A DNA stretch of 64,000 nt from JAKANT01 sp035502095 (lineage in GTDB: Bacteria > Pseudomonadota > Gammaproteobacteria > Burkholderiales > Burkholderiaceae_F). Positions 8,591 to 16,177 of the stretch are shown piece after piece. The position numbers were made by a program, and so were the translations under genes. The notes under the pieces were generated by a model. It saw only the letters and a program-made list of their open reading frames with translations. It was not told the origin of the DNA and searched no databases. The stretch is taken from NCBI GenBank assembly GCA_035502095.1, contig DATJUX010000022.1, positions 124,001-188,000 of the forward strand, given 5' to 3'. How positions within the stretch are numbered: the stretch's first letter is position 1; every line of letters starts with the position of its first letter.

Positions 8591-10561
8591 TTACGCAGCC
8601 TCCAGCATGGGTGCGCCGGGAACGTCAACGCGGTCGAGGACTTCGAGTTGCAGCGTGGGCATCAACTCGTGATAGGAGAGGACCGGGGTCTCGAAGCACT
8701 CCGGCTCGATCAACTTGCGCACGTGCCAGCGCACGTCGATCGCCGTCAGCACGGCCGCCGGCTTGTGGCGGCCGACCGAGGCGGCGAGCGCCGCGCTGAT
8801 GCGGCGCGCCGTGTCGGGTTCCAGCGCGAGCTGGGCGACGCCGCCGCTCACCCGCACGGCCTGGCGGATCAGGTCTTCGAGCGCCGGCTGCATCATCACT
8901 GCGCGCAGCTTTCCTTGCGGTGCGACCGTGTGGCTGATCTGGCGGCGCAGCGCGATGCGCGCGAACTCGGTGAGGGACGCCACTTCCTTGTCGCGCTGGC
9001 TGGCCTCGGAGAGCGCTTCAAGTATGTCGCGCAGGTTGCGGACCGACACCGACTCGGACACGAGGCGGCGCATGACTTCGGCGATGCGCAGCAGCGGCAG
9101 GGTGCGCAGCAGTTCCTTGACGACATCGGGAATGTCGGCGGAGGCGCGGGTGAGCATGTTGGTGGTGTCCTGCACGCCGAGAAAGAGCGAGGCGTTGCGG
9201 CGCAGGGCCTGGCGCACCGGTTCGACCAGTGCCGCGTGCGGTGCCGGCCGCGCGATCCTGCCGTGCGCGATCGGTACTTCGTAAGCGAGCAGTTCCCACT
9301 GGCCGGCGCTGGCGGCGCCGGTTTCGCCGTGCAGGTGGATGCGCGGCAGCGACAGGCCGAGGTTCAACTGGAACTCGTCGAGCACTTCTTCCAGGTTACG
9401 CGTGAGCGTTTGCGCTTCATCGGAGGAGAGCATCGCCGCCGGGACGCGCAGCAGCAGGGCCACGGCCGGGCGCGCCTGCACCGGGGCGGTGACGCCGACC
9501 TGTTGCGGAGTTTCGAGGCGCTTGACCAGGCCGCGCACCGCCGGGTGCTGCACCTGGCGGATGCGATCGCGCAGCGACGGGGTCAGAAGAACGCCGAAGC
9601 TGCCGGCGACCAGCGCCAGCACGATGAACACCGGAGCGGGGAAGCCGGGCACGACGGCCATCAGCAGGCAGATGCAGGCGGCGACCAGCAGCACGCGCGG
9701 CTTGGCCGTCATCTGCTTGCGGATCGAATCGCCGAGGTGCTTGTCTTCCTCGTCGCTGGAGCGCGTGACGATCAGGCCGGCCGCCATGGCGCCGAGCAGC
9801 GCGGGGATCTGCGCCACCATGCCCTCGCCGATGGTGAGGATCGAGTACTTGTGCATCGCGGCGCCGATGGCGAGGTCCTGCATCATCACGCCGATCGCCA
9901 GGCCGCCGAGCAGGTTGATGGCGATGATCACGATGCCGGCGATCGCGTCGCCCTTGACGAACTTCATCGCGCCGTCGAGGCTGCCGTGCAGCTTGCTTTC
10001 CAGCTCGAGTGCCTTGCGGCGCCGCTTGGCTTCATCCTTGTCGATCAGGCCGGAACGCAGGTCGGAGTCGATCGACAGCTGCTTGCCGGGCATCGCATCG
10101 AGCGAGAACCGCGCGGCGACTTCGGCCACGCGCTCGGCGCCCTTGGCGATGACGATGAATTGGACCACCGTGATGATCAGGAACACCACCAGGCCGACCA
10201 CCAGGTTGCCGCCCGCGACCACCTTGCCGAACGTGGCGATGATGTGGCCCGCATCGGCGTGCAGCAAGATCATGCGGGTGGTGGCGATCGAAAGCGAGAG
10301 CCGGAACAGCGTGGTCATCAGGAGCACGCTCGGGAAGACCGAGAACTCGAGCGGCGAACCGATGTAGAGGGCCAGCAGCAGCAGCATCAGGCCGGACGCG
10401 ATGTTGGCTGCCACCAGCAGATCGATGAGCCACAACGGCAGCGGCAGGACCATCAGCGCGACGATGGCGATCACGCCACCGACCAGCAGAAGATCGCTGT
10501 ACCGCGCCAGCGGGCTTTCGCGCGTGACGGCGGCGCTGCGGAAGTAGGCCGACATGCTCAT
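8591..10561 (-). CDS. sctV: Type III secretion export gate SctV
   Basis: SctV is the large export-gate protein whose nonameric cytoplasmic ring receives substrates. The 656 residues comprise about eight transmembrane helices in the first 325 residues (for example YSDLLLVGGVIAIVALMVLP). The conserved FHIPEP motif is seen here as LEFSVFPSVLLMTTLFRLSL and DAMPGKQLSIDSDLRSGLID. A cytoplasmic domain of about 300 residues follows. It overlaps the upstream transglycosylase stop as TAATG. A second in-frame ATG two codons later is an equally possible start. FlhA is the flagellar alternative, rejected by context. Confidence 0.95.
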   Translation of the reverse strand: MSMSAYFRSAAVTRESPLARYSDLLLVGGVIAIVALMVLPLPLWLIDLLVAANIASGLMLLLLALYIGSPLEFSVFPSVLLMTTLFRLSLSIATTRMILLHADAGHIIATFGKVVAGGNLVVGLVVFLIITVVQFIVIAKGAERVAEVAARFSLDAMPGKQLSIDSDLRSGLIDKDEAKRRRKALELESKLHGSLDGAMKFVKGDAIAGIVIIAINLLGGLAIGVMMQDLAIGAAMHKYSILTIGEGMVAQIPALLGAMAAGLIVTRSSDEEDKHLGDSIRKQMTAKPRVLLVAACICLLMAVVPGFPAPVFIVLALVAGSFGVLLTPSLRDRIRQVQHPAVRGLVKRLETPQQVGVTAPVQARPAVALLLRVPAAMLSSDEAQTLTRNLEEVLDEFQLNLGLSLPRIHLHGETGAASAGQWELLAYEVPIAHGRIARPAPHAALVEPVRQALRRNASLFLGVQDTTNMLTRASADIPDVVKELLRTLPLLRIAEVMRRLVSESVSVRNLRDILEALSEASQRDKEVASLTEFARIALRRQISHTVAPQGKLRAVMMQPALEDLIRQAVRVSGGVAQLALEPDTARRISAALAASVGRHKPAAVLTAIDVRWHVRKLIEPECFETPVLSYHELMPTLQLEVLDRVDVPGAPMLEAA

Positions 10562-11364
10562 TATTTGTCTCCGCGTTGTTCGTTGCGCGCCACCAGCGTT
10601 CCGCTCGGCGTGACGTCGAATGCCGCCGTCAGGCGCCGGTAGATCGCGAGCACGTCGCGCACGTAGGCTTGGGTTTCGGGGTAGGGCGGGATGCCGGCGT
10701 TCTTGTCGACGGCGCCTTCGCCGGCGTTGTAGGCAGCGAGCACGAGCCTGAGGTCATCGCCGTAACGCGCGCGCAGGGTGCGCAGGTAGGACGCGCTGGC
10801 GCGCAGGTTCGCGTCGGCGTCGAACAGCGAGTTTTCGTCAGCCACGCCGAAGCGGCGGCCGGTGGCGGGCATCACCTGCATCACGCCCCGTGCGCCGGCC
10901 GGGGACACGGCGCTGGCGTTGTGGCGCGATTCGACGTAGGCGATCGAGTGCAGCAGCAGCGGATCGATGCCGTAGGCCTGCGCCGCGGTGGTGATCGACG
11001 GCGTGAGCTTCAACACGCGCGCGATGTCGCGCTCGCTCACGTTGGCCGGCGGGTCGGACTGGCCAGGCTGCGCGACCGCCCGGGTGTCTTCGGTGGCCGG
11101 CTCGGACATGTTGATGGTGACGCTACCGCGCTCGTAGAGGTCGAGCTGGGGCGCGCGCTGGACCCGGACCGGCTCGGCGAGTCCCGGGCAGCCCTGGGAA
11201 ATGAGCCGGAACTTCTCGCCGCCGACGACTTCCTTGAAATCGGGCGTCGGCAGGTCTCCGCCGCAGGTCTGGGCTTGCGCGAACGGCGCGGCCGCCAGGA
11301 CGGCGGCGGCGACGATCAGGGTGGGAAGCGAAAATTCACGCCGCGTCTTCTTGTTGCCGGCCAT
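10561..11364 (-). CDS. Type III secretion-linked lytic transglycosylase (SLT domain)
   Basis: The 267-residue exported protein has a signal peptide cleaved near FAQAQ (about residue 32) and a lytic transglycosylase domain in the C-terminal half. The catalytic Glu is in SIAYVESRHNASAVSPAGAR, followed by GVMQVMPATGRRFGV and LAAYNAGEGAVDKNAGIPPY. Such enzymes (IpgF, HpaH, PleD class) locally open peptidoglycan so the injectisome can cross the wall. It is the first gene of the minus-strand run and overlaps sctV, which supports a dedicated role. The first 100 residues after the signal peptide match nothing I recognise. A GTGAATTTTC copy lies inside its first codons and another 75 bp upstream. Confidence 0.88.
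   Translation of the reverse strand: MAGNKKTRREFSLPTLIVAAAVLAAAPFAQAQTCGGDLPTPDFKEVVGGEKFRLISQGCPGLAEPVRVQRAPQLDLYERGSVTINMSEPATEDTRAVAQPGQSDPPANVSERDIARVLKLTPSITTAAQAYGIDPLLLHSIAYVESRHNASAVSPAGARGVMQVMPATGRRFGVADENSLFDADANLRASASYLRTLRARYGDDLRLVLAAYNAGEGAVDKNAGIPPYPETQAYVRDVLAIYRRLTAAFDVTPSGTLVARNEQRGDK
11328..11339 (-). repeat. GTGAATTTTCGC, recurrent motif in the transglycosylase start region
   Basis: The minus strand reads GTGAATTTTCGC about 25 bp inside the gene, encoding Arg-Glu-Phe-Ser in the signal peptide region. With the copy at 11439-11450 it makes a pair about 110 bp apart straddling the start codon of the first secretion gene. Function unknown. Confidence 0.4.
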
Positions 11365-11438
11365 GCTGGGACTCCCAGTCGGAGGATTGCTAATCGGTTG
11401 CGGCCCGCACGGGAACGGTTCTGTTTTCCAGGGGCCCA

Positions 11439-11450
11439 GTGAAAATTCAC
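11439..11450 (-). promoter_or_regulatory. GTGAATTTTCAC, recurrent motif upstream of the secretion operon
   Basis: This copy lies 75 bp upstream of the ATG of the first gene of the type III operon, in the 141-bp gap behind the DUF4384 lipoprotein gene. It is the most symmetric copy (GTGAA, TT, TTCAC), which suits a dimeric regulator. The neighbouring sequence shows no TTCG-N16-TTCG (PIP/hrpII-type) box and no HrpL-type box that I can recognise. Confidence 0.4.
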
Positions 11451-11505
11451 TCCGCTGCCGCGGCGTGAGGCCGCATCCAAACCGACGGGTGGATCGTCCG
11501 GCCCG

Positions 11506-13047
11506 TTACTTGGGCTGGATCTGGAAGGTCTCGTAGGCGAGAGGGCCGTTGGCGACCTTGGCGAAGGCGGTCCGCACCTGCTCGAGCGAACCGACCGGCA
11601 GGGGATCGAAGTCGCCAGCATTGAGGCCGGCGGGAAGCTGGGCCAGGACGTCGCGCTCGGTGGCGAAGCAGGAAATGGTTTCCTGCACGCCGCGCGGGTT
11701 CATGGTGATCTCGAAGCGCATGTCGCCCGGCAACCGCAAGCCTTCGGCGGTCGGCACCCGCGAGTCGCGCTGGAACCGGTTCGGGAAGAACCGGATGATC
11801 TTCTTGTCCTCGTCCTGCAGGAAGCAGTACACGTGGGCATCGCGGCTGGGGCGGATCACCAACTGCACCGGCTCGCCGCGCCCGAAGCGGTGCGCGTCGT
11901 TGACGGTGCCCACGCGCAGGGCGAGCGGGTTCTTCGGCGCCGGCGCGCTGACGACCATGGTGGTGTCCGCGGCCGGTAGTGCCTTCGGCGCGAGCGGGGC
12001 CGCGGGTGCGGGGGCGGGAATCGGATCGGCGTGTGCCGGAGGCGCGCTCGCCTGCTCCACCCTGGCTTCGATCTGGTGATGATCGGCGGCGAGGTAGGCC
12101 TTGAAGAAATCGAGCGAAAGCTTCGGTTCGCGTGAGAGCCCGAGCGCCTCGCGATAGCGTGCGACCGCATCCTTCAGCTGTGCGTTGACCGGGTTGGTGG
12201 CGCCGTCGATGGGGCCGTCGTAGACGCGGCGGGCACGCAACTGGGTTTGAAAATACCGCACGAACTCGCTTGGCTGGGTGGCCATCGCGTCGTACCAGTC
12301 CTGGATCTCCGCCGCGACCCCCGGGTGCGCTTCCGTCATGCCGAGGCAGGTCCAGTAGGGCACGCGCGCGAGACGGCCGAACAGCTCGACCGACGCGAGT
12401 TCGGCGAGCGCGCGCGACGCCTGCGCGACCCCTTGGCCGTTGGCCGCCGACAGGCCGAAAGTGACCCCGAACTTCGTGATCTCGGCGTTGCCGTCGTAGG
12501 CCTTGCCCTGCTTGAACAGGACGACCGAGTTGCGGGTGGCGATGCCCGGCACGACGCTCATGTCCTGGGTCGTGAGCAGGTTCAGATCGATGCCCAGCAG
12601 CGCGGCGGCTAGGGTGGTGCCGTTGCGTTGCACGGCCTGGTTGTCGAGCAGGTTGAGCGATCCCCGCACCGCGTACTGCGGCGCGACCTTGCCGGGCGCG
12701 ACGATCCGGATCGCCCGGCTGCGCTGGGTCATGTCCGAGACGGCCGAGACCAGCATGTCCCGGGCGCCGGCGCCGGCGCCGTTGGATTTGTCGGCGAGTT
12801 CGTCGATGCTCACCGTGATGTCGCGCGCGCCGTAGTCGAGCAGCAACGTGTCCATGCAGCGCAGCGCGGGAGTAAAGCCGGCTATCGGCTGGATCGCTGG
12901 GGCCTGCGCGGCAGCCCTCGCATCGGCGGAGCGGTTTTGCGCGGCCGGGTTCTCCGGTGCGGAGGCGCAACCCATCAGGAGCGCGGAAGCGGCAAGGCTC
13001 AGCAGGAAGACAAGGCGGGCCGAAGCGTGAATCGGAGACGTCGTCAT
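11506..13047 (-). CDS. Lipoprotein with CsgG-like, peptidoglycan-binding-like and DUF4384 segments
   Basis: The 513-residue protein begins with a lipoprotein signal peptide (lipobox LLMGCASAPE, Cys near residue 27). Residues about 55-220 resemble a CsgG-type fold (LLLDYGARDITVSIDELADK, GARDMLVSAVSDMTQRSRAI). Around residues 265-300 there is a peptidoglycan-binding-1-like stretch (LRARRVYDGPIDGATNPVNA). A Pro/Ala linker then leads to a DUF4384-like C-terminus (VQLVIRPSRDAHVYCFLQDE, KKIIRFFPNRFQ). The domains suggest an outer-membrane lipoprotein that touches the cell wall. Its function is not known. It is separate from the secretion operon by 141 bp but co-oriented and carries the same upstream motif. 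Confidence 0.75.
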   Translation of the reverse strand: MTTSPIHASARLVFLLSLAASALLMGCASAPENPAAQNRSADARAAAQAPAIQPIAGFTPALRCMDTLLLDYGARDITVSIDELADKSNGAGAGARDMLVSAVSDMTQRSRAIRIVAPGKVAPQYAVRGSLNLLDNQAVQRNGTTLAAALLGIDLNLLTTQDMSVVPGIATRNSVVLFKQGKAYDGNAEITKFGVTFGLSAANGQGVAQASRALAELASVELFGRLARVPYWTCLGMTEAHPGVAAEIQDWYDAMATQPSEFVRYFQTQLRARRVYDGPIDGATNPVNAQLKDAVARYREALGLSREPKLSLDFFKAYLAADHHQIEARVEQASAPPAHADPIPAPAPAAPLAPKALPAADTTMVVSAPAPKNPLALRVGTVNDAHRFGRGEPVQLVIRPSRDAHVYCFLQDEDKKIIRFFPNRFQRDSRVPTAEGLRLPGDMRFEITMNPRGVQETISCFATERDVLAQLPAGLNAGDFDPLPVGSLEQVRTAFAKVANGPLAYETFQIQPK

Positions 13048-13163
13048 AGTGGTCCGAAGCGCAGTCGCTGCGCAAAACGCATCAAGGCGGCGGGTCGAAG
13101 CTCGGCTCTGATTGTTTTCTCTGAGCTCCGGCCCTCAGTTGCGAAGGCGCAGCGTGCGGTTCA

Positions 13164-13175
13164 ATGAAAATTCAC
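13164..13175 (-). promoter_or_regulatory. GTGAATTTTCAT, recurrent motif upstream of the DUF4384 lipoprotein gene
   Basis: The minus strand reads GTGAATTTTCAT 117 bp upstream of the lipoprotein ATG at 13047. It shares its first eleven bases with the copy in front of the type III operon. If the motif is an operator, this would tie the lipoprotein gene to the secretion regulon. It sits in the divergent region shared with the RTX gene. Confidence 0.35.
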
Positions 13176-13222
13176 GCGCGGGCCCAGGCACCGAGGGTTT
13201 TTTGCGTTGCGACCGTGTCCAG

Positions 13223-13236
13223 TGGGAGCGCTCCCA
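13223..13236. promoter_or_regulatory. Perfect palindrome TGGGAGCGCTCCCA, LacI-family-type operator
   Basis: This 14-bp perfect palindrome lies in the 309-bp divergent gap (13048-13356) between the DUF4384 lipoprotein gene and the RTX gene, about 120 bp before the RTX ATG. The word equals the operator described for CebR/CelR-type LacI-family regulators of cellobiose or glucoside genes. No LacI-family gene is in the window. Apart from this palindrome, a GTGAATTTTCAT copy and a T6 run at 13197-13202, I see nothing else in the gap. Confidence 0.5.
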
Positions 13237-13356
13237 GCTAGCGCACGCCCCGTCTGGCTGACGCAACGCTGACGCGATCAAATGGCGGCGAGCGATGCGG
13301 GAGGAAACCACCGTATCGCCGGAACCCCCAATCCCCTGACCAATCGGAGCTCGACC

Positions 13357-13929
13357 ATGACGACAATCAACCCGGCAGCCGGTACGACCAACACGGTCTA
13401 CGGCACCAGCGGCAACGACAACGTGCACATCTCGAAGGCCCCCGGACTCCTGGGTGCGCTCGGACTCTACGAAGTGAACGTCAACGGCAACGTCCAGTAC
13501 ATGACCAAGAACCAGCTCGAGCACACCGACTTCAAGCTCGGCGCCGGCAATGACACGCTGGTGGTCGACAGCAACGTGACGGCGAACATCCACGCCGAAG
13601 GCGGCAGCGGCAACGACGTGATGATCGGCGGCAGCGGCAACGACGTCTTCGACGGCGGCAGCGGCGACGACTTCATCGACGGCCGTGGCGGCAACGACAA
13701 GATCGCGGGCGGTCGCGGCGACGACGTCCTGCTCGGCGGCGACGGCAACGACCTGATCGATGGCGGCCGCGGCGACGATCTCATCTTCGGCGGCAACGGC
13801 AACGACGTGCTGCTCGGTGGGCGTGGCGACGACGTCATCTTCGGGGGCAACGGCAACGACGTGCTGGTCGGCGGACCCGGCTGGGACAAGCTGTTTGGCG
13901 GCCCGGGCTTCAACATCGACCTCCCGTAA
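13357..13929 (+). CDS. Small RTX (hemolysin-type calcium-binding) repeat protein
   Basis: The 190-residue protein consists from about residue 62 of roughly twelve nonapeptide repeats of the form GGxGxDxxx (GGSGNDVMI, GGRGDDVLL, GGNGNDVLV and so on), which fold as a calcium-bound parallel beta-roll. The first 60 residues hold one more such unit (GTSGNDNVHI) and a short non-repeat part. No enzymatic domain or N-terminal signal peptide is seen. RTX proteins usually leave by type I secretion, but no type I genes are here. The ATG at 13357 has GGAG seven bases upstream; an earlier in-frame ATG at 13282 lacks this. A strong terminator follows, so it is probably monocistronic. Confidence 0.85.
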   Translation: MTTINPAAGTTNTVYGTSGNDNVHISKAPGLLGALGLYEVNVNGNVQYMTKNQLEHTDFKLGAGNDTLVVDSNVTANIHAEGGSGNDVMIGGSGNDVFDGGSGDDFIDGRGGNDKIAGGRGDDVLLGGDGNDLIDGGRGDDLIFGGNGNDVLLGGRGDDVIFGGNGNDVLVGGPGWDKLFGGPGFNIDLP

Positions 13930-13957
13930 GCGCGCCGAAGCGCGAACTTGCAGCAGG

Positions 13958-13991
13958 GCGCGCGGAGCGATGCTCCGCGCGCTTTCGTTTT
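13958..13991 (+). terminator. Rho-independent terminator after the RTX gene
   Basis: An 11-bp perfect GC stem (GCGCGCGGAGC / GCTCCGCGCGC) closes a three-base loop and is followed by TTTCGTTTT. It ends the RTX transcript and insulates the glnK promoter region from it. Confidence 0.85.
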
Positions 13992-14079
13992 GGGGTGCGC
14001 AGAATCCTCACCCTCCCAGGGATGGCACAACAATGTTGCGTTCAGTGCACCGTCTCCGAGCAGGCGACGGGATAAGACG

Positions 14080-14094
14080 GCACCAGCGCGGTGC
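14080..14094 (+). promoter_or_regulatory. NtrC-type enhancer site upstream of glnK
   Basis: GCACCAGCGCGGTGC is an inverted repeat (GCACC, five bases, GGTGC) with the 15-bp geometry of NtrC (GlnG) sites, consensus GCACCA-N3-TGGTGC. It is centred about 90 bp upstream of the sigma-54 promoter candidate, a normal enhancer distance. A second GCACC/GGTGC pair with a wider 11-bp spacer lies at 14198-14218. The 438-bp gap 13930-14367 otherwise holds only the terminator and promoter described. Confidence 0.65.
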
Positions 14095-14169
14095 GGCTGT
14101 CCGCCCAGGGGATCAATCGGAAGCCGGCGATCCTTTTGTGCCTGAATGATTTAGCGCGAACTCGTGCCC

Positions 14170-14185
14170 TGGCTTGATGGTTGCT
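14170..14185 (+). promoter_or_regulatory. Sigma-54 promoter of glnK-amtB
   Basis: TGGCTTGATGGTTGCT fits the -24/-12 consensus TGGCACG-N4-TTGCW, with the invariant GG and GC dinucleotides at correct spacing and two mismatches in the -24 flank. Transcription would start near 14196, leaving a leader of about 170 bases before the glnK ATG. Together with the upstream NtrC-type site this predicts expression under nitrogen limitation. Confidence 0.65.
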
Positions 14186-14367
14186 CTGATCAACCAAGCA
14201 CCAGCGCTTGCTCGGTGCGGGGAGGATCGACTTGGATCGCTGCGTCCCCTTGTTCATTGCGTTCTGCCGTGGCTGGCGCTTTTGCGAGGCTCCGGTCGAG
14301 CCGGCCGTTGCGCTGCGCTAGATGGGAAGCAGACTCCCGACCAACTCGTGTGCACGGAGGAGGGTTC

Positions 14368-14706
14368 ATGAAGCAGGTGACCGCGATCATCAAGCCGCAC
14401 AAGCTTGACGACGTCCGCCAGGCCCTATCCGCCCTTGGCGTGGAAGGAATGACGGTGACCGAGGTGAAAGGCTTCGGTCGGCAAAAGGGGCACACCGAGA
14501 TCTACCGCGGTGCGGAGTACACGGTCAACCTGCTACCGAAGATCAAGCTCGAAGTGGCGATCAAGGACGCGCTCGTCGAGCAGGCGATCGAGGCCATCGC
14601 CAAGGCGGCGCGCACCGGCAAGATCGGCGACGGGAAGGTCTTCGTATTCGATTTGGAGCAGGCGGTTCGAATCCGCACCGGGGAATCCGACATCGAGGCG
14701 CTGTGA
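14368..14706 (+). CDS. glnK: PII nitrogen regulatory protein GlnK
   Basis: This 112-residue protein is a PII signal transducer that binds ATP/ADP and 2-oxoglutarate and gates AmtB. It starts MKQVTAIIKPHKLDDVRQAL, has the T-loop with the uridylylation site Tyr51 in YRGAEYTVN, and the C-terminal signature TGKIGDGKVFVFDLEQAVRI. The ATG at 14368 has GGAGGAGGG directly upstream; an earlier in-frame start would add 68 non-PII residues. Linkage to amtB, 23 bp downstream, and the NtrC/sigma-54 elements upstream mark it as GlnK rather than GlnB. Confidence 0.96.
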   Translation: MKQVTAIIKPHKLDDVRQALSALGVEGMTVTEVKGFGRQKGHTEIYRGAEYTVNLLPKIKLEVAIKDALVEQAIEAIAKAARTGKIGDGKVFVFDLEQAVRIRTGESDIEAL

Positions 14707-14729
14707 ACCGCGACTAAAGGGAGAGATCG

Positions 14730-16133
14730 ATGAAACACATCGTTCGACTGCTAGTGCTGTTGATCGCGATCGTGTTCGCAACCGCCGCCGGTGCCCAGGA
14801 CAAGGCGGCCTCGGATATGAAGGCCGCGGAGTCGAAGGCGGCCGAAGCCCCCGCCGCGCAGCCGGCGGCTCCTGCGGCGCCCGCCGCCCCGACCAAGCCC
14901 GAGGTCATCGACACGGCCAAGATCAATTCCGGCGACACGGCCTGGATGCTGGCTTCCATGGCTCTCGTGCTGATGATGACGATCCCCGGCGTCGCGCTCT
15001 TCTACGGCGGCATGGTGCGCAAGAAGAACGTGCTGGCGACGGTGATGCAGAGCTTCGCCATCACCTGCCTGGTCACGGTGCTGTGGGTGATCATCGGATA
15101 CAGCCTCGCGTTCACGCCGGGGTCGGCCGTGATCGGCAGCCTCGACCGCCTGTTCCTGAACGGAATGGTGTTCATGAAGGACGCGAACAAGATCGCCGTG
15201 AGCCATCTCGCGCCGACGATTCCCGAATCGGTCTACATGGCGTTCCAGATGACCTTCGCGATCATCACGCCGGCCCTGATCGCCGGCGGTCTGGCGGACC
15301 GGATGAAGTTCTCGGCACTGCTGTGGTTCATGGGCCTGTGGTCGGTGCTCATCTACTCGACGGTCGCGCACATGATGTGGGAGTCGACCAGCGGCTACTT
15401 CGCGGCCAAGGGAATCCTCGACTTCGCCGGCGGGACGGTGGTGCACATCAACTCCGGGATCGCCGCACTGGTGTGCGCGCTCGTGCTCGGCAAACGCGTG
15501 GGCTACGGCAAGGATGCGATGCCGCCGCACAACCTCACGCTGACCATCATCGGGGCGGCCCTGCTGTGGGTGGGATGGTTCGGCTTCAACGCTGGTTCGG
15601 CAGTGGCTGCCGACGGACGCGCCGGCATGGCGATGACCGTCACCCAGCTTGCGACGGCGGTCGCCGCCCTGTCGTGGATGACCGCCGAGTGGATCGCAAA
15701 GGGCAAGCCGTCCGTGCTCGGCATCGCCTCCGGGGCGGTCGCCGGGCTCGTCGCCATCACGCCGGCTTCGGGTTTCGTGGGCGTGCTCGGCGCGTTCGTG
15801 ATCGGGATCGCAGCGGGCGTGATCTGTTTCATCGCCGCGACCTCGGTGAAGAAGATGTTCGGCTACGACGACTCCCTGGATGCCTTCGGCGTTCACTGCG
15901 TCGGAGGCATCGTCGGGGCGCTGCTGACCGGCGTGTTCAACGTCAAGGACATCAGCGGCGTGGACGGCAGCTTCCTGATCCAGCTCTATGGGGTGGTCGC
16001 AACGCTGCTCATCAGCGGGGTCGGCAGCTACATCATCCTCAAGGTGATCGACATGACGATCGGGCTGCGCGTGACCGAGGAGCAGGAGCGCGAAGGTCTC
16101 GACATCAGTCTGCACGGCGAGCGGGTCGAATAG
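14730..16133 (+). CDS. amtB: Ammonium transporter AmtB
   Basis: AmtB is the trimeric inner-membrane ammonium channel. The 467-residue precursor has a signal peptide (cleaved near AAGAQ), then an unusual Ala/Pro/Lys-rich periplasmic extension of about 35 residues, then eleven transmembrane helices. Family landmarks include GDTAWMLASMALVLMMTIPG, GGTVVHINSGIAALV and DAFGVHCVGGIVGALLTGVF, which contain the twin pore histidines. It forms an operon with glnK, whose product blocks the channel when nitrogen is sufficient. It carries the typical cytoplasmic C-terminus ending in SLHGERVE. Confidence 0.96.
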   Translation: MKHIVRLLVLLIAIVFATAAGAQDKAASDMKAAESKAAEAPAAQPAAPAAPAAPTKPEVIDTAKINSGDTAWMLASMALVLMMTIPGVALFYGGMVRKKNVLATVMQSFAITCLVTVLWVIIGYSLAFTPGSAVIGSLDRLFLNGMVFMKDANKIAVSHLAPTIPESVYMAFQMTFAIITPALIAGGLADRMKFSALLWFMGLWSVLIYSTVAHMMWESTSGYFAAKGILDFAGGTVVHINSGIAALVCALVLGKRVGYGKDAMPPHNLTLTIIGAALLWVGWFGFNAGSAVAADGRAGMAMTVTQLATAVAALSWMTAEWIAKGKPSVLGIASGAVAGLVAITPASGFVGVLGAFVIGIAAGVICFIAATSVKKMFGYDDSLDAFGVHCVGGIVGALLTGVFNVKDISGVDGSFLIQLYGVVATLLISGVGSYIILKVIDMTIGLRVTEEQEREGLDISLHGERVE

Positions 16134-16177
16134 CGGAGGAAACCGAGCGCGCCGGGCTCCGGACCCCGCGCGGTCGC

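Noticed and set aside
6974..10642. Very long open frame on the plus strand opposite sctC and sctV
   Set aside because: It is rich in Arg, His, Asp and Gln with no recognisable domain and mirrors the third-position GC bias of the minus-strand genes; it is an antisense shadow.
1..11364. Flagellar export genes as an alternative for the secretion cluster
   Set aside because: The presence of a secretin (SctC), an SctD ring protein and SctI, and the absence of any flagellar structural gene, exclude a flagellar locus.
11365..11505. PIP/hrpII box (TTCG-N16-TTCG) or HrpL-type box in front of the secretion operon
   Set aside because: No pair with the correct spacing was found on either strand of this gap.
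13600..13900. CRISPR-like or tandem DNA repeat in the RTX gene
   Set aside because: The regular DNA pattern comes from coding repeats GGxGxDxxx in an open frame; there are no spacers.
14023..14039. TGGCAC...TTGC resembling a second sigma-54 promoter upstream of glnK
   Set aside because: The two elements are separated by seven bases instead of five, which breaks the strict GG-to-GC spacing.
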